NCBI RefSeq assembly: GCF_963675165.1
Contig: NC_087392.1
Location: forward strand, 4,609,442-4,673,441
Source of the DNA: Halichondria panicea
Taxonomy: Eukaryota; Porifera; Demospongiae; Suberitida; Halichondriidae
Direction of reading: 5' to 3'
Length of the DNA stretch: 64,000 nucleotides
The translations under genes were made by a program, and so were the position numbers. The notes below the pieces were generated by a model. That model had not been told where the DNA came from and did no database searches. It saw only the letters and a program-made list of their open reading frames with translations. Below, in pieces: positions 18,701 to 28,654 of this stretch; positions within the stretch are counted from its first letter, which is position 1, and every line of letters begins with the position of its first letter.

Positions 18701-20433
18701 GGGATATAGCATAGGGAGACAATATCCAACCTCTCTTTCAGCATCTGTATTAGCTTCTCTGCTTTTGTCTTGTCTGTAACGTTTTGCTTAATACAATGTT
18801 TAATATCCTTTTTCTTGAATCCTAATACTTCGACATATCGATTGACACGATTGAGTTCCTGTAGTGGGCCTGAGGCGTATGAGCGTGATGTAACCAGCAC
18901 AGAACAGTTGTGTAGGCGATTCCCTCGAATTATATCCCAGAAAATAGTATTTTTATTAGATCGTTGCTTACTGCTCAGCTCGTCAAAACCATCAAAGATG
19001 AACATGACTCCCAAACCAAACGTGCCCTTGACGTGATCGAGGATTTCCTCTCTTTCATGTTGCTTAAGGTCGTCAGTGTTTAATAGGTCAGATAATGAGG
19101 CAGCTGTGTGACTTAGTTCCCTTAGTGGTTTGAGAATAACAATGTGGTGGTCCTTGATGAGCTTCCCTTGTGCCCAATCAATGCATATCTTCCTGCTGAG
19201 TGAGGTTTTGCCTACTCCTGGGGCTCCGTCCATTACAACAGTGTACCTTTTTGGTGCAGCTATTTTGGAATCGCCACCTAAAGGCTCGAAGATCTGTTCT
19301 AGCATAATCACTGTCTTTCTCTCGACAATATTGTCCACATTACCAGTAGCGTAATCATACTCGATTGATGGTTGGGGTTTAGCGTGTTTCTTTCTCTCTA
19401 TTAGAGCTAGTTTTGTAAACTTCTCTTTCAATGGTGGTGGCCAATCGTCTGGAAAAGGTGACATCTGTTTGTACCTGTCTTTGAGGAAGCTGGAGTACCT
19501 CACAACACATTCTGGAGTGGGGTCACTGCTAGGTTGTGAGCTACTTGTTGATAAGCTTTTTCTCAAGATTTTTTCTTGTATTTTATCAGCCAATGCATTC
19601 ATTAGAACAGTAGATTGTCTTAAAGCTTTGTCTATTTCTTCCCATGTTAACTTTGTGGCGTTATCTCGTTGTTTTAGGACTTCCCTTAAACAAGTTTCGC
19701 ATGTCCTACGTTCAATTTCAATGCTATCAAGTGTACCTGCATCAAGACCCAGTGCTAGGCCTAGATTGTACCATTTTGAACGAGCTTCGAAAAGTTCTGT
19801 ATACATTTCGTTGAGGTCTATAAACTGATTAGTGCATGTAACCGGTGTTGTTTGACTTGAACTTGCTATAGAATATTCATCAATCTCATTATGTTCATCG
19901 GCAGATTGCAGTGAGTTATCACTTTCATAAGGCTGTATACATGTATCATCACTCTCGTACTGATGTGAGCTACCTACCAACTGATCGAGGTGAACCCTTG
20001 TGGCAGGCGGAATATCTGAAGGACTAGTTTCGCAAATTTTCCTTCCAGTTCCAGTAGTCAACGGACGTGTACATGTAGCTATAGAATTGAGCTGTTGAGG
20101 ACTATCGAAACACACCCTTCTAGCTGGTGGAGTACTCAGACAACCGTAATCTTGAGGACTAGCCTCTATTTGTTCAGTGTTAGTTCTAATGGACGATTGG
20201 AAATGAGCACTTGACTGTGAATGAGTGGTAGTAGTCATCTGAGTGGTGTCTGAAACAGTGATACATTGATCTGTTGTAGTGTGAGAGGAGTGTGGGCCGT
20301 AAACAGTTGGTGGCCAACTAGTGTGTTGAGCTAACGGACTGTGACTGCTCACTTGTTGTGGCTGTTCATTCTTTTGTTCCCCTTGTGTCGATTGAGATAG
20401 ACCCATTGCTTTCGTACATGTGTCTTTATTCAA
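15721..20433 (-). CDS. NLR: DEATH-NACHT-LRR protein, 1570 aa, single exon
   Basis: Residues 1-200 are Ser/Thr/Gln-rich and look disordered. About 203-290 resemble a DEATH domain (FIDLNEMYTELFEARSKWYN, then LGLALGLD and CLREVLKQ). About 395-560 are a NACHT NTPase: Walker A GAPGVGKTS near 403 and Walker B FIFDGFDEL near 476, with a sensor-like VLVTSRSYA. About 800-1540 contain degenerate leucine-rich repeats with LxxLxLxxCxL patterns. NLRs of this make-up are cytosolic innate sensors that oligomerise and recruit partners by their death-fold domain; the ligand here is unknown. The start ATG at 20433 is the first in frame; a second Met follows at residue 10. It is flanked by mobile elements and a minisatellite. 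A 4.7-kb uninterrupted coding exon is unusual beside the intron-rich P450s. Confidence 0.9.
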   Translation of the reverse strand: MNKDTCTKAMGLSQSTQGEQKNEQPQQVSSHSPLAQHTSWPPTVYGPHSSHTTTDQCITVSDTTQMTTTTHSQSSAHFQSSIRTNTEQIEASPQDYGCLSTPPARRVCFDSPQQLNSIATCTRPLTTGTGRKICETSPSDIPPATRVHLDQLVGSSHQYESDDTCIQPYESDNSLQSADEHNEIDEYSIASSSQTTPVTCTNQFIDLNEMYTELFEARSKWYNLGLALGLDAGTLDSIEIERRTCETCLREVLKQRDNATKLTWEEIDKALRQSTVLMNALADKIQEKILRKSLSTSSSQPSSDPTPECVVRYSSFLKDRYKQMSPFPDDWPPPLKEKFTKLALIERKKHAKPQPSIEYDYATGNVDNIVERKTVIMLEQIFEPLGGDSKIAAPKRYTVVMDGAPGVGKTSLSRKICIDWAQGKLIKDHHIVILKPLRELSHTAASLSDLLNTDDLKQHEREEILDHVKGTFGLGVMFIFDGFDELSSKQRSNKNTIFWDIIRGNRLHNCSVLVTSRSYASGPLQELNRVNRYVEVLGFKKKDIKHCIKQNVTDKTKAEKLIQMLKERLDIVSLCYIPLNCRIVLYVYQQQDTLPDTLTQLYEVFILYTVKHYKNKIFQEREHEIDYDQIEHANTIKKLPTQVIKCLDCLSETAFTGMTQDKLVFEYTEVTEEKGTLSLGLLNLIKCMGVMEAHYYQFLHLTIQEFLAARHLALTKSNKDKLEFITSKIGDDRFRMTLLFLSGLTQLDFLPIEQAFPAPKSIDTNKRSCFLFLAHLQYESRQTTYNWLLPCLVINSLNLSKQSLSQFDCLVLANFLALTPKDHVWNEINLSECSLNNDCFKTIITKKHSLRDVPVLCLTKQLDVTSNEVNAEDILMPLLSEESKVDSINISIPHHESCTQLGGAIVKRLRKLKKLINFNFRQHLSYHDQTVLSNREMIIPTHSKICSGILTTCFKFIRPEILKQLSLAGLKAFEDCPDCSGSGDEAWESVCSVIKNSKRIKHLQLHKSQFHLNDITTLITALQNKRNLRTLHLYGDKISHEGLTHFRNNLPLNVRGHISISNKVKLAMSVHEDKLVHVDIESPDEYIHDFDSEDLFMPFKPLLEEDLPLELHGVTVTTKSFVSKALLRSIGNSKTVTSLTIANLSKKNFTKCAGNFQDMLKKTNRLQTLKLDTCQLNDTAIKQLEDGLSLNSTVALKLEDSSWRYYSWEDSSWLNALLTVKSQNLCELNLRCTLNEEYVKQLSEIVTTCKQLQVLKVILKDNSESFFHVLSENQSLRELSVQTTGKMAVLLFQTLPSTSITTLDLSAPFNSEGFGNEGSLAFKQYIRGSKVLTVLRVDQFRLTEEAFKGITFTKDSPLKKLSLNNNYEVKKGWTELFNGLCSSCITTLDVSDNILDGEECCTALKCLLINNKTLTVLKISRRSKTNDDVVCCIADTLSQNCSLMELTISKYTLSILGCTKLFESLHENTTLNTLDCSEAYLQELDPKDEVAKSVCEMLIHNQGLQNLNIADKLIEGHLKEFATAYIQRKPVLDLTVGKLEDELVKEIEGLETDTDKEYNIKNKHKPLLQI

Positions 20434-20990
20434 TAAGCTGTATGTATAAAAAACAATTACATATAAGCTTAGTGCTTGTATAAGTCTTCTTTGCTGGCAC
20501 TTACATTGTTTGTAGATAAGAAAATACTGTTCACGTTCCTTTGACAGACCTCAAACAATGTCTAAACGGCACAACTTGTACTGAATGCTTTATCATGTAG
20601 TGTACTGTTTGTTGTCTCTGTGGTCTGCTCTAGGTAAACATTGGTCACATGACTATCATTATATCATTGTGATTGTCGGCACTATAGCTTCGGGCATTAG
20701 CTGAAGTATTTCTTCAGCTTCTGGTCAATGAATTGTCTAATTGTGAGAGCCTTAATTAAGGGCCATGTGAGAGCTTATATAGAGCATGATGGTTGAAGCT
20801 ATAGCCCTATTTTACACAGGACATCATGCACAACATATTGATCTTATTTTATGGTGCATCCATGCCTATTAATTTTTAATGATCGATCATAATGTAAGGT
20901 AGGGATGTGTGTGATGGTATATATCCATTTTCTTATATTAGACAAGAGATGCACAGGGAGATTGCTACTATGCTGACACGTGAGCTATAT
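20434..20990. other. NLR upstream region
   Basis: AT-rich, no gene recognised. A small hairpin GCTGAAGTATTTCTTCAGC lies near 20700. Possible promoter elements could not be assigned. Confidence 0.4.
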
Positions 20991-21009
20991 ATTAGTCCAA
21001 CCAAACTGA

Positions 21010-22063
21010 CATCGATGGGTATATGGTGGACCTGAACTACGAGGCCTGGCTGGCAGCTGATGTAAGGTAGGGATGTGTGTGATGGTGTATGGTGGACCTG
21101 AACTACGAGGCCTGGCTAGCAGTTGATATAAGGTAGGGATGTGTGATGGTATATGGTGGACCTGAACTATGAGGCCAGGCTGGCAACTGATATAAAAGAT
21201 GTGTGTGATGGTGTATGGTGGACCTGAACTACGAGGCCTGGCTGGCAGCTGATGTAAGGTAGGGATGTGTGTGATGGTGTATGGTGGACCTGAACTACGA
21301 GGCCTGGCTGGCAGCTGATGTAAGGTAGGGATGTGTGATGGTGTATGGTGGACCTGAACTACGAGGCCTGGCTGGCAGCTGATGTAAGGTAGGGATGTGT
21401 GATGGTGTATGGTGGACCTGAACTACGAGGCCTGGCTGGCAGCTGATGTAAGGTAGGGATGTGTGATGGTGTATGGTGGACCTGAACTACGAGGCCTGGC
21501 TGGCAGCTGATGTAAGGTAGGGATGTGTGATGGTGTATGGTGGACCTGAACTACGAGGCCTGGCTGGCAGCTAATCTAAGGTAGGGATGTGTGTGATGGT
21601 ATATGGTGGACCTGAACTACGAGGCCTGACTGGCAGCTGATGTAAGGTAGGGATGTGTGTGATGGTGTATGGTGGACCTGAACTACGAGGCCTGGCTGGC
21701 AGCTGATGTAAGGTAGGGATGTGTGATGGTGTATGGTGGACCTGAACTACGAGGCCTGGCTGGCAGCTGATGTAAGGTAGGGATGTGTGTGATGGTGTAT
21801 GGTGGACCTGAACTACGAGGCCTGACTGGCAGCTGATGTAAGGTAGGGATGTGTGTGATGGTATATGGTGGACCTGAACTACGAGGCCTGGCTGGCAGCT
21901 GATGTAAGGTAGGGATGTGTGTGATGGTGTATGGTGGACCTGAACTACGAGGCCTGGCTGGCAGCTGATGTAAGGTAGGGATGTGTGATGGTGTATGGTG
22001 GACCTGAACTACGAGGCCTGGCTGGCAGCTGATGTAAGGTAGGGATGTGTGTGATGGTGTATG
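21010..22063. repeat. Minisatellite, 64/66-bp unit, about 16 copies
   Basis: The unit contains GGTGGACCTGAACTACGAGG, then CCTGGCTGGCAGCTGATGTA and AGGTAGGGATGTGTGATGGT. Units are 64 or 66 bases depending on one or two extra GT. About 16 copies are seen; the third (about 21150-21200) is the most divergent. On the + strand each unit reads MVDLNYEAWLAADVR followed by TAG. GCTGAT/GTAAGG resembles a splice donor. An isolated partial unit sits at about 20895-20925. Confidence 0.9.
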
Positions 22064-23108
22064 AATGCACAGGTCTACTTGGAATCCAACACAGAGAAAA
22101 TAGTGTACAGTTCACATGCAGTTATACACGTATACCTTATTGTTATACTTTTATAAACGGGTACTAATTTTAGTGAATTTGTAATTAACGTTAAATTAAG
22201 TACGCGCTAATAATAAAACGCAATTAAAAATGATGAATCTCAATAAAAAAATTTGCTTTTTTTAATGTACTTTTGTATAATGTAATGTACTTTTTAGAGT
22301 ATGCTAAGCAAGCTAGCCCTTTTTTCATCTGTATCTGACTCCAAACTTTCCATTCAACGAGATATTATTGTGGTAATGAATGCTACAAATCCGCCAAAAT
22401 TAGTACCCTAAAAACAGAGAAAAATCTGAAAATTATTGCCCGTCTATAATAGTAACATTAAGGTAATGCATGTTTAACCTTCCTTATAGCAAAAAATATT
22501 GTACATTGACAGGGATGTACACACACTGATCTGTGTAGACAAAAAAATTAGCTAGAAATGTGTTGTGCTTGTGGATTGAACCACTTTAACATTCTAACCA
22601 CCTCTGCTTATGGTCGTCATGGTTGTGCCCTCGATCAACCTGAGTGTACTCATTTTCTGATGATATGGCCCAATACCTACTAGACCAGTGGCAGTACTCC
22701 CCAAACCCTCTGTGCTATTGTGTGTTCACTTGCTATGGACTCTCTTTGGTTGTAATGGTAGAGCTTGTCTCAGTGGAGAAACTGCATGGCTGCAATGCTA
22801 CATATTTATAGGACCTCCTATAGTCTACTGGTTTGTGGTAAAATAATGAGGGTAAGACCATATGTATGTATCTGGAAAGAGCTCAGTGACTCAGTTACTG
22901 AATTGCTGTTTCGTTGTGACTAGCTGGCTATACCTTGTCATCGTCGGTGAGCTTTGAAGACCAGAGTTTTCAGTAAAAGAATTACATCATTTTGAGAGTT
23001 AGCCAGTGCGCATACGTGTATTATCCTTGTGACTTGAAATTGTATTATTGTACACTTTCTCATTCATCGTTGTACAATACTCAAACACTTGCATACACAT
23101 TCACAGAG
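22064..23108. other. Intergenic stretch, nothing recognised
   Basis: AT-rich sequence with no supported gene, RNA or repeat. Short open frames were judged spurious. Confidence 0.4.
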
Positions 23109-23291
23109 CAGGGTGTCATACAGGGGGTGGGATATCCCCCCCTAGCTCCAATTCCCCTCCCCTTTCAAGTACTAGAGTAGTTGTATGACTGAGTGTCCAT
23201 AGCTGGGTATTGAAATAACAGTTGACCTTTTTTTTAGCAAAATTTTCTGGTTACTTTTCTCATTTCCCTCAAAATACTGTATGACACCCTG
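23109..23291. mobile_element. 183-bp MITE with TIR CAGGGTGTCATACAG and TSD CAGAG
   Basis: Perfect 15-base terminal inverted repeats CAGGGTGTCATACAG and CTGTATGACACCCTG are flanked on both sides by the direct repeat CAGAG (23104-23108 and 23292-23296). It is non-coding. A second, decayed copy is at 14405-14569. Confidence 0.8.
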
Positions 23292-24241
23292 CAGAGCTTA
23301 TAACAGCACAGCAAGACGACATTCAAAAAGTGATACTATAATTATACTAACATGAGTGATTGATACTAACGACTACATGTATTGGCTACCTTGACTTGTG
23401 CTATCTCCCTGAATGCATGTGCTTAGCTTCATGCGTGCTTGTACCACCACCACTTTGTATACAGTTACAATGTCATGACATGTACAGCCAGTGTTGATAC
23501 ATCACTACATCCGATTGACAATCATCATTAACCTAAACGAATGGTTAAAAATTGTAATTGTCTATTGACTGCCAATCTAGGCTATACTCATTCTTGCACA
23601 TGTTCATGACGTTGTAATAGATAGACGTACGGCTCACTCCTCCTGCTTGCTTGTTTCCACGTTTTTTGGTGCTTTCCCCGCCCAATCCTAACAAGATCAT
23701 GTGTTTTGATGTACTGTACATGTTTGTATTGCAATGTCACTTTCCATCACCAGATTGCTTTCCCTTGTAGATAATTATTGGGTTCGTAAGTTTGAGGTAT
23801 GGTGTCCAGCCATGACAGTCATAGCGCACTAGGGTGAGTGCTTGTGTGTACAGTACTGCTCTCACTGCATGTCATCGATCTACACAGTGTATGGTATTTG
23901 CTCTATGTGAAGGGACTGACTTGTGTACGATTCACTGCAGGTTACCAACAGGACAGGTCTCAGATGAGATATGAGCAATCGTGATAACTTTGATGTCATC
24001 CTTACAATGTATATGTACTATCATTAATTTAATATCCTACTCTGGCACTTGTTTAATCCCAGTGGTTCCAACTTTAAGACTGTTGACATTTGTGTTAACC
24101 TGACCTACATAATTTATAGCTGTAGGTACAATGTGTGCATCTGTTGTGAGCATTCTACACAACTGCTATAGATCTCAAGCACACAGTTGAATCTGTTCAC
24201 TCAATGCATCAGTTATGGTCTATCCCTGTGTCTCCATGCAG

Positions 24242-24375
24242 GTACAATGTGTGTATAGGTCAGGCTGAGGACAGGAAGTTTTAGGAAGCTCTCTCTAGAC
24301 TGTCTCGTACTAGACGAGGGACACATGCTCAAGAACAGGAACTTACTGCAATACACACACCTCATGAAAATACAG
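24242..24375 (+). pseudogene. SMARCAD1: SMARCAD1-like helicase exon with DEGH box, copy a
   Basis: After a CATGCAG acceptor it reads YNVCIGQAEDRK, then, after a two-base loss relative to 43313-43445, [20 protein letters not shown] and THLMKIQ before GTATGC. SMARCAD1 has [20 protein letters not shown] here; DEGH is SNF2 motif II (ATP hydrolysis). The frameshift breaks the exon unless a sequencing error is present. Confidence 0.8.
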
Positions 24376-24648
24376 GTATGCTCACAAACATAGTGTGCTT
24401 CTGTGCAAGGCTTGTAGTATATTGAGCGTGTGTACACATGCATACTTAAAGTGTGTTTAATGTTGTGTGGAGTTAGTAAATATATGCAGTGGGTGATCAC
24501 ATGTACAGACTTGCAACTGTACCAGAGACTGTAATGATTATGATGTCTCTTTGTGCCTGTAGTGCGCTGTACAGCAAATCTCTATATTTGCCCTGTCATG
24601 CTCAAACCTTGTCCCAATGACTCACACAATCGTGTGGTATTGCTACAG

Positions 24649-24780
24649 GCTAAGAGGAGACTCCTGCTCACGGGGACTACACTACAGAACAACCTGCTGG
24701 AGCTCATGTCTCTACTCAGTTTCGTTATTCCTTTCAAACAGTTCTCTGCTCAAATCAGAAACACCTTCTCTAGAGCTAGG
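24649..24780 (+). CDS. SMARCAD1: SMARCAD1-like helicase exon with motif III
   Basis: Open exon reading [20 protein letters not shown] and SLLSFVIPFKQFSAQIRNTF, between a CTACAG acceptor and a GTGAGT donor. SMARCAD1 has [20 protein letters not shown]; here T replaces the P of LTGTP. It lies between the DEGH exon and the AKQIM exon in normal gene order, making 24.2-25.2 kb the best-ordered helicase segment. It is a partial gene: upstream exons are missing because an NLR and a minisatellite lie to the left. Confidence 0.75.
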
Positions 24781-24994
24781 GTGAGTGATTCAATAGGAGG
24801 TTGCCCTTGAGTTATGAGAACTATAATAATTAAAATAGATATTCTGGAAACTTAAAGAGAGCTCTTATATTGGATGTATTTTCCAGGAGATAAATTAAAT
24901 TTTGTCATTCCCAGTATATACAATGTAGTTCAAAGTTTTACTACACTGCCCCCCCCCTCCCCCCCCCCCCCACACACACACATGCACTCCACAG

Positions 24995-25208
24995 AGAGTG
25001 GACAAGTCGAGTGCCTACTACCAGGAGCAAGCAAGACAGGCCAAGCAGATCATGGCACCCTTCACACTGCAGAGGCTCAAGTTACAAGTGTTGAGTCAGC
25101 TCCCGGCCAAGGTGTCCAGTACGGAGCATTGTCAGCTGACGGATACTCAGTGGACGTTGTACAGGGGCGTGGTGGAGAGGTTACTCATGGTCAATCAGGG
25201 TCGACATG
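24995..25208 (+). CDS. SMARCAD1: SMARCAD1-like helicase exon (AKQIM), copy b, fullest
   Basis: Follows a long poly-C/(CA) tract and CCACAG. It reads SSAYYQEQARQAKQIMAPFT, then LQRLKLQVLSQLPAKVSSTE and HCQLTDTQWTLYRGVVERLL, ending MVNQGRHG at GTGAGT. SMARCAD1 has [20 protein letters not shown] at the last part. The next helicase exon is at 28127, so KK copy 3 occupies this intron on the opposite strand. Confidence 0.8.
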
Positions 25209-25682
25209 GTGAGTGCCTGCAGGGGAATGTTGTGTGTTGGGAGATTGTGGCTAGTTTGTGTTGTGGGCTAGTCGTAAGAGAGGCAGTGGGTATGGTTTGA
25301 TGTGCAGAGATTGCTTTCCGTTCACAGTCCCTCAAAAATTGTGTTGTCCTCAATATTGTAGCAGATGCATGGTTGTCAATTGACCTGCTATGTTATCATG
25401 CAACTCTTAACAAGTTATTATTTACTGAGTAAGTATACTGCTCGTTCAGTTAAAGTAATTAACCTACCGTATAACTGATATTTGACGATTTAACTAATCT
25501 AAGTTTATATTTATAGTTCGCCAATGTTTTAGGAACTGCGTGTCAATTGCCAATTACTTTTCATCGATCTGCTAAATTTAAGGCTGAGCTAATTTATTTA
25601 TTGTCTGCTGTCTGCTGTCATGATGATTTGCAACATATTGTCAAATATTTTACTAACATAACACAAAAGAATAAATTTGGCA

Positions 25683-27881
25683 CTATTTAAAAGTAACTAT
25701 TTCACATTTTTTTAGTGCACCAACTCCTCCCATCACCATCAGTTTGTTCCCAGGGAGGGGAGCAGTGGAGCATGCATATCGAAGTGTTGAAATTTGACTA
25801 ATAACAGTCCATGATGTCTTGTTGTACTGATATATGTCCTTGGTGTTATCTATATTGGAGTCCAGCCCACCCACTGCTAGCAGGTGGCCATTGATAGTGA
25901 CAAGAGTGGAATAGTAAACTGGCAAATTGGCAATCTTCTCCCATATAGCTGAGCTTGGCTGGGACTGAGTTAGTTGTCTTAATGAGCATTTGTACACTGA
26001 ATACTTCTCTTGAGCATCCTCAGCTCGTGGGTGTATGTACACAAAGTCTCCACAGGTCGTTGTTGATGGGCGACTGGTTGGCACAGGTAATGAGCTAACA
26101 ATAGACCATCGCATGTTAGCAGTGTTTAATATTTCGACCGTACTTAAACTTTTTGGATCACCCCATCCTCCAGTGACTACAAGTGTGTTGTTAGCGTACA
26201 CAGCTCCAGGCCACCACCGTCTGGTTGGCATGGAAGGGAAGCGTTCGTCGATGCATTTGTTGTTAATGTAGCTGTAGAGGTTGTTACTATGGCTTCCCCC
26301 CACAGTTGTGAGCATGTCATCAACACTGACAACAGTGAAGTGCCTGTTAGGGCAAGGTGGTAACTTGTGCCACTGATTGTTGCTGAACTCATAAACAGTT
26401 TTACTTCCGTATGGATTAAAGTATACCTTGTCTCCAATCACGGCTGATGATCCAGACCCCATATCAACAAGTGCATCAGGTAGTGACCCTATTGTAACAG
26501 GTTTCATTGGTGTAGCTTGCTCATCTTGCAGTGCAACTTGGTGCATTCGAGTTGATAGATCGTAAATTTCCTCGTTCTTGCCTACCAGCGTTTGTCTCAG
26601 TTGAGTGACTTCTCTGTGTCGTTGATCTATGGCTTGTTTGAGGGCAACAGTGTACTCCTCACTTGATTGCAACTCTTCGTTGAGTCTTCTCAGCTGTCTC
26701 TCCCTGGCTTCACCCTCATGTTGAAGGGTTGCTTTATCTTGTTGAAGGGTTTGGATTTCAGTGTCTTTTGTATCTAACTGTTCTTTGTGTTGTGTAATTA
26801 TCTCTTGATTTTCTGCTATAATCTGGTCATTTGTTTGTAGCTGTGTGTCTTTTTCTGTAATTTGCTTATCTTTTTCTGTGATAATGCGTTGGTTTGCTTG
26901 TAGTTGTTCATTTTTCTCTCTGAGCATCTGGTGCAAGTCTTGTTGGGAGCTTTCCTGGTACCGTGGTGTCCTCTTGAGAGCATCTAGTGTTTGGCAGAGC
27001 TGTTGGGAAGATGGTCGTTCAACATCTCTGTCTTTGAGGCAGTGGCGAGCAATTGGCAGTAGAGAGTGGGTGGGCTCAATCAGGCTTATGTGGGCTTGAC
27101 GTCTTTCCTGTTCTGGGATTGCTATTTTAGCCTCAATTGTGCGACTTGAGTTTCGTGGATGGGGAACTTGAATACTTTCAAATCGATCTGTTGGCTTTGG
27201 AAACTGTCGAGTTGTAGTCTGAACTAGAAGAACACCAAATGAGAAGTTGTCTAGTTTCTCTGTGTACACTGGTGGTTCGTTTAGTGCCTCCGGAGACATG
27301 AAGGCTGGTGTTCCCGGGCATGTGGTCATTGTGGCTAGTCGGCTGACGTTTATTTCCCTGAATTTGGACATTCCGAAATCGGTGACTTTGGCTCGAGTGC
27401 CTGCAATGAGTAGGACGTTGTTACTGGAGAGGTCGCGATGGATGATCCCATTGGAGTGGAGAAAGGCAAGTGCTTGAGCTATGTCATAGGAGAGGTTGAC
27501 TTGGATGTGGTAGGGAATGTCTCCAGGTGATGACTCCAGGAAGTGTGTCAGACTCTCATCCATGAGCTCCATGAGAAGAACTGGTGCATTTGTGTCGGGA
27601 TCACGATAGGTCCCCAAGTACTGCACAATGTTAGGGTGGTTGATACGACTCAGAAATGCACACTCTGTTTCGAATCTTCTAAACGGGTGTCTATGTTCTT
27701 TACCAGAATCTGGAACAATCATTTGGAAGAGCACTGGATAGAGTAGCTTGGCAGCACAGAGTAGCTGGTCACACTTGGCTTTACACACTGCCCCGTAGGA
27801 GCCAGTTCCAAGGGTATCATTCTTGAAGAGTTGAACATTTCTGAATATGTACTCTTGTTCACGGTCTTGTCTCTCAGCCAT
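25683..27881 (-). CDS. Kinase-coiled coil-kelch protein, copy 3 (intact, 732 aa)
   Basis: Same plan as copy 2: kinase (GTGSYGAV, AAK, HRDLSSNN, DFG, SPE) at residues about 15-300, coiled coil about 320-460, kelch about 475-732 with TTVGG, VVTGG, LAVGG and VMGG. The kinase part is nearly identical to the other copies. The coiled coil has its own run of ITEKD/TQLQTNDQ heptads, and the kelch part differs by scattered residues and short indels. The C-lobe block reads FESIQVPHPRNSSRTIEAKI, like copy 2. It is a single exon with no signal peptide. It lies in the helicase intron between 25208 and 28127, antisense to it, the clearest case of the nesting. Signalling partners are unknown. Confidence 0.88.
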   Translation of the reverse strand: MAERQDREQEYIFRNVQLFKNDTLGTGSYGAVCKAKCDQLLCAAKLLYPVLFQMIVPDSGKEHRHPFRRFETECAFLSRINHPNIVQYLGTYRDPDTNAPVLLMELMDESLTHFLESSPGDIPYHIQVNLSYDIAQALAFLHSNGIIHRDLSSNNVLLIAGTRAKVTDFGMSKFREINVSRLATMTTCPGTPAFMSPEALNEPPVYTEKLDNFSFGVLLVQTTTRQFPKPTDRFESIQVPHPRNSSRTIEAKIAIPEQERRQAHISLIEPTHSLLPIARHCLKDRDVERPSSQQLCQTLDALKRTPRYQESSQQDLHQMLREKNEQLQANQRIITEKDKQITEKDTQLQTNDQIIAENQEIITQHKEQLDTKDTEIQTLQQDKATLQHEGEARERQLRRLNEELQSSEEYTVALKQAIDQRHREVTQLRQTLVGKNEEIYDLSTRMHQVALQDEQATPMKPVTIGSLPDALVDMGSGSSAVIGDKVYFNPYGSKTVYEFSNNQWHKLPPCPNRHFTVVSVDDMLTTVGGSHSNNLYSYINNKCIDERFPSMPTRRWWPGAVYANNTLVVTGGWGDPKSLSTVEILNTANMRWSIVSSLPVPTSRPSTTTCGDFVYIHPRAEDAQEKYSVYKCSLRQLTQSQPSSAIWEKIANLPVYYSTLVTINGHLLAVGGLDSNIDNTKDIYQYNKTSWTVISQISTLRYACSTAPLPGNKLMVMGGVGALKKCEIVTFK

Positions 27882-28126
27882 AGTTATTGGTGTACACTTT
27901 AAGCTAGCTAGAAAAGAGGTGGATGGTTTTTGTGAGCTTTTTGGGTGTCAGTGTTAGGCATTTGCAGTTTATTCATGGTGATTTGCATTGTTTTGTACCA
28001 TGGTTACAGAAGTAATGAATATAGCTTTTAATTATGTATTGTTCACCTTTTCATTGAATTGTGTTGTGTATCTGTTCTGCATTGTACATCTTTGTACCCC
28101 ATACTGGGCACCCCCTCTCCACTACA

Positions 28127-28337
28127 GGTGATGAGCTCAACAAGAGGATGGACGTGATGGACCTTCGCAAGGCCACCAACCATCCCCTACTCCTGAGACA
28201 CCACTACACTGACCACACCCTACACTGCATGGTGAGAGACATCCTAAAGGAGTCCAGTCACACAGATGCTGCTCCCAACCTCGTGTGGGAGGATATGAGT
28301 GTAATGTCCGATTTGAGCTACACAACCACTGTACAAG
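28127..28337 (+). CDS. SMARCAD1: SMARCAD1-like helicase exon (KATNHPLL), fuller copy
   Basis: After CTACAG it reads DELNKRMDVMDLRKATNHPL, LLRHHYTDHTLHCMVRDILK and ESSHTDAAPNLVWEDMSVMS. SMARCAD1 has [20 protein letters not shown] and ANPDLIFEDMEVMTDFELH. The end at GTACAAG/gtgtga is approximate. It follows the 25208 exon in phase, across the intron that contains KK copy 3. Confidence 0.75.
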
Positions 28338-28654
28338 GTGTGAAGTGTGAGGGTGTGAGGGTGTGTGGGTGTTTAGTAATGTATAGGATAAAAGGATCGG
28401 AAATGATTGGGTTTGTGGATTGCAGAGTTTATGTCTTTAGTAGCTCAATATATATGTACACACGTACACACGATGCATTATTGTTGGTCATTATTAGGAG
28501 GTGTGATCACATGCTACGTAATGCACATGTACACACATATGTAGTCACTATCAGAATACGCCCTACCCGGGAGCTTGGTGGGAATGTTAGGAAAATTTGA
28601 AAAAGAATGTAACAACATTTTCGTTGCCTAATTTCATTTTTCCCCCCACTATAG

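Noticed and set aside
21010..22063. CRISPR array or coding tandem-repeat protein
   Set aside because: There are no variable spacers, and each unit has an in-frame TAG with 64-base units that break the frame.
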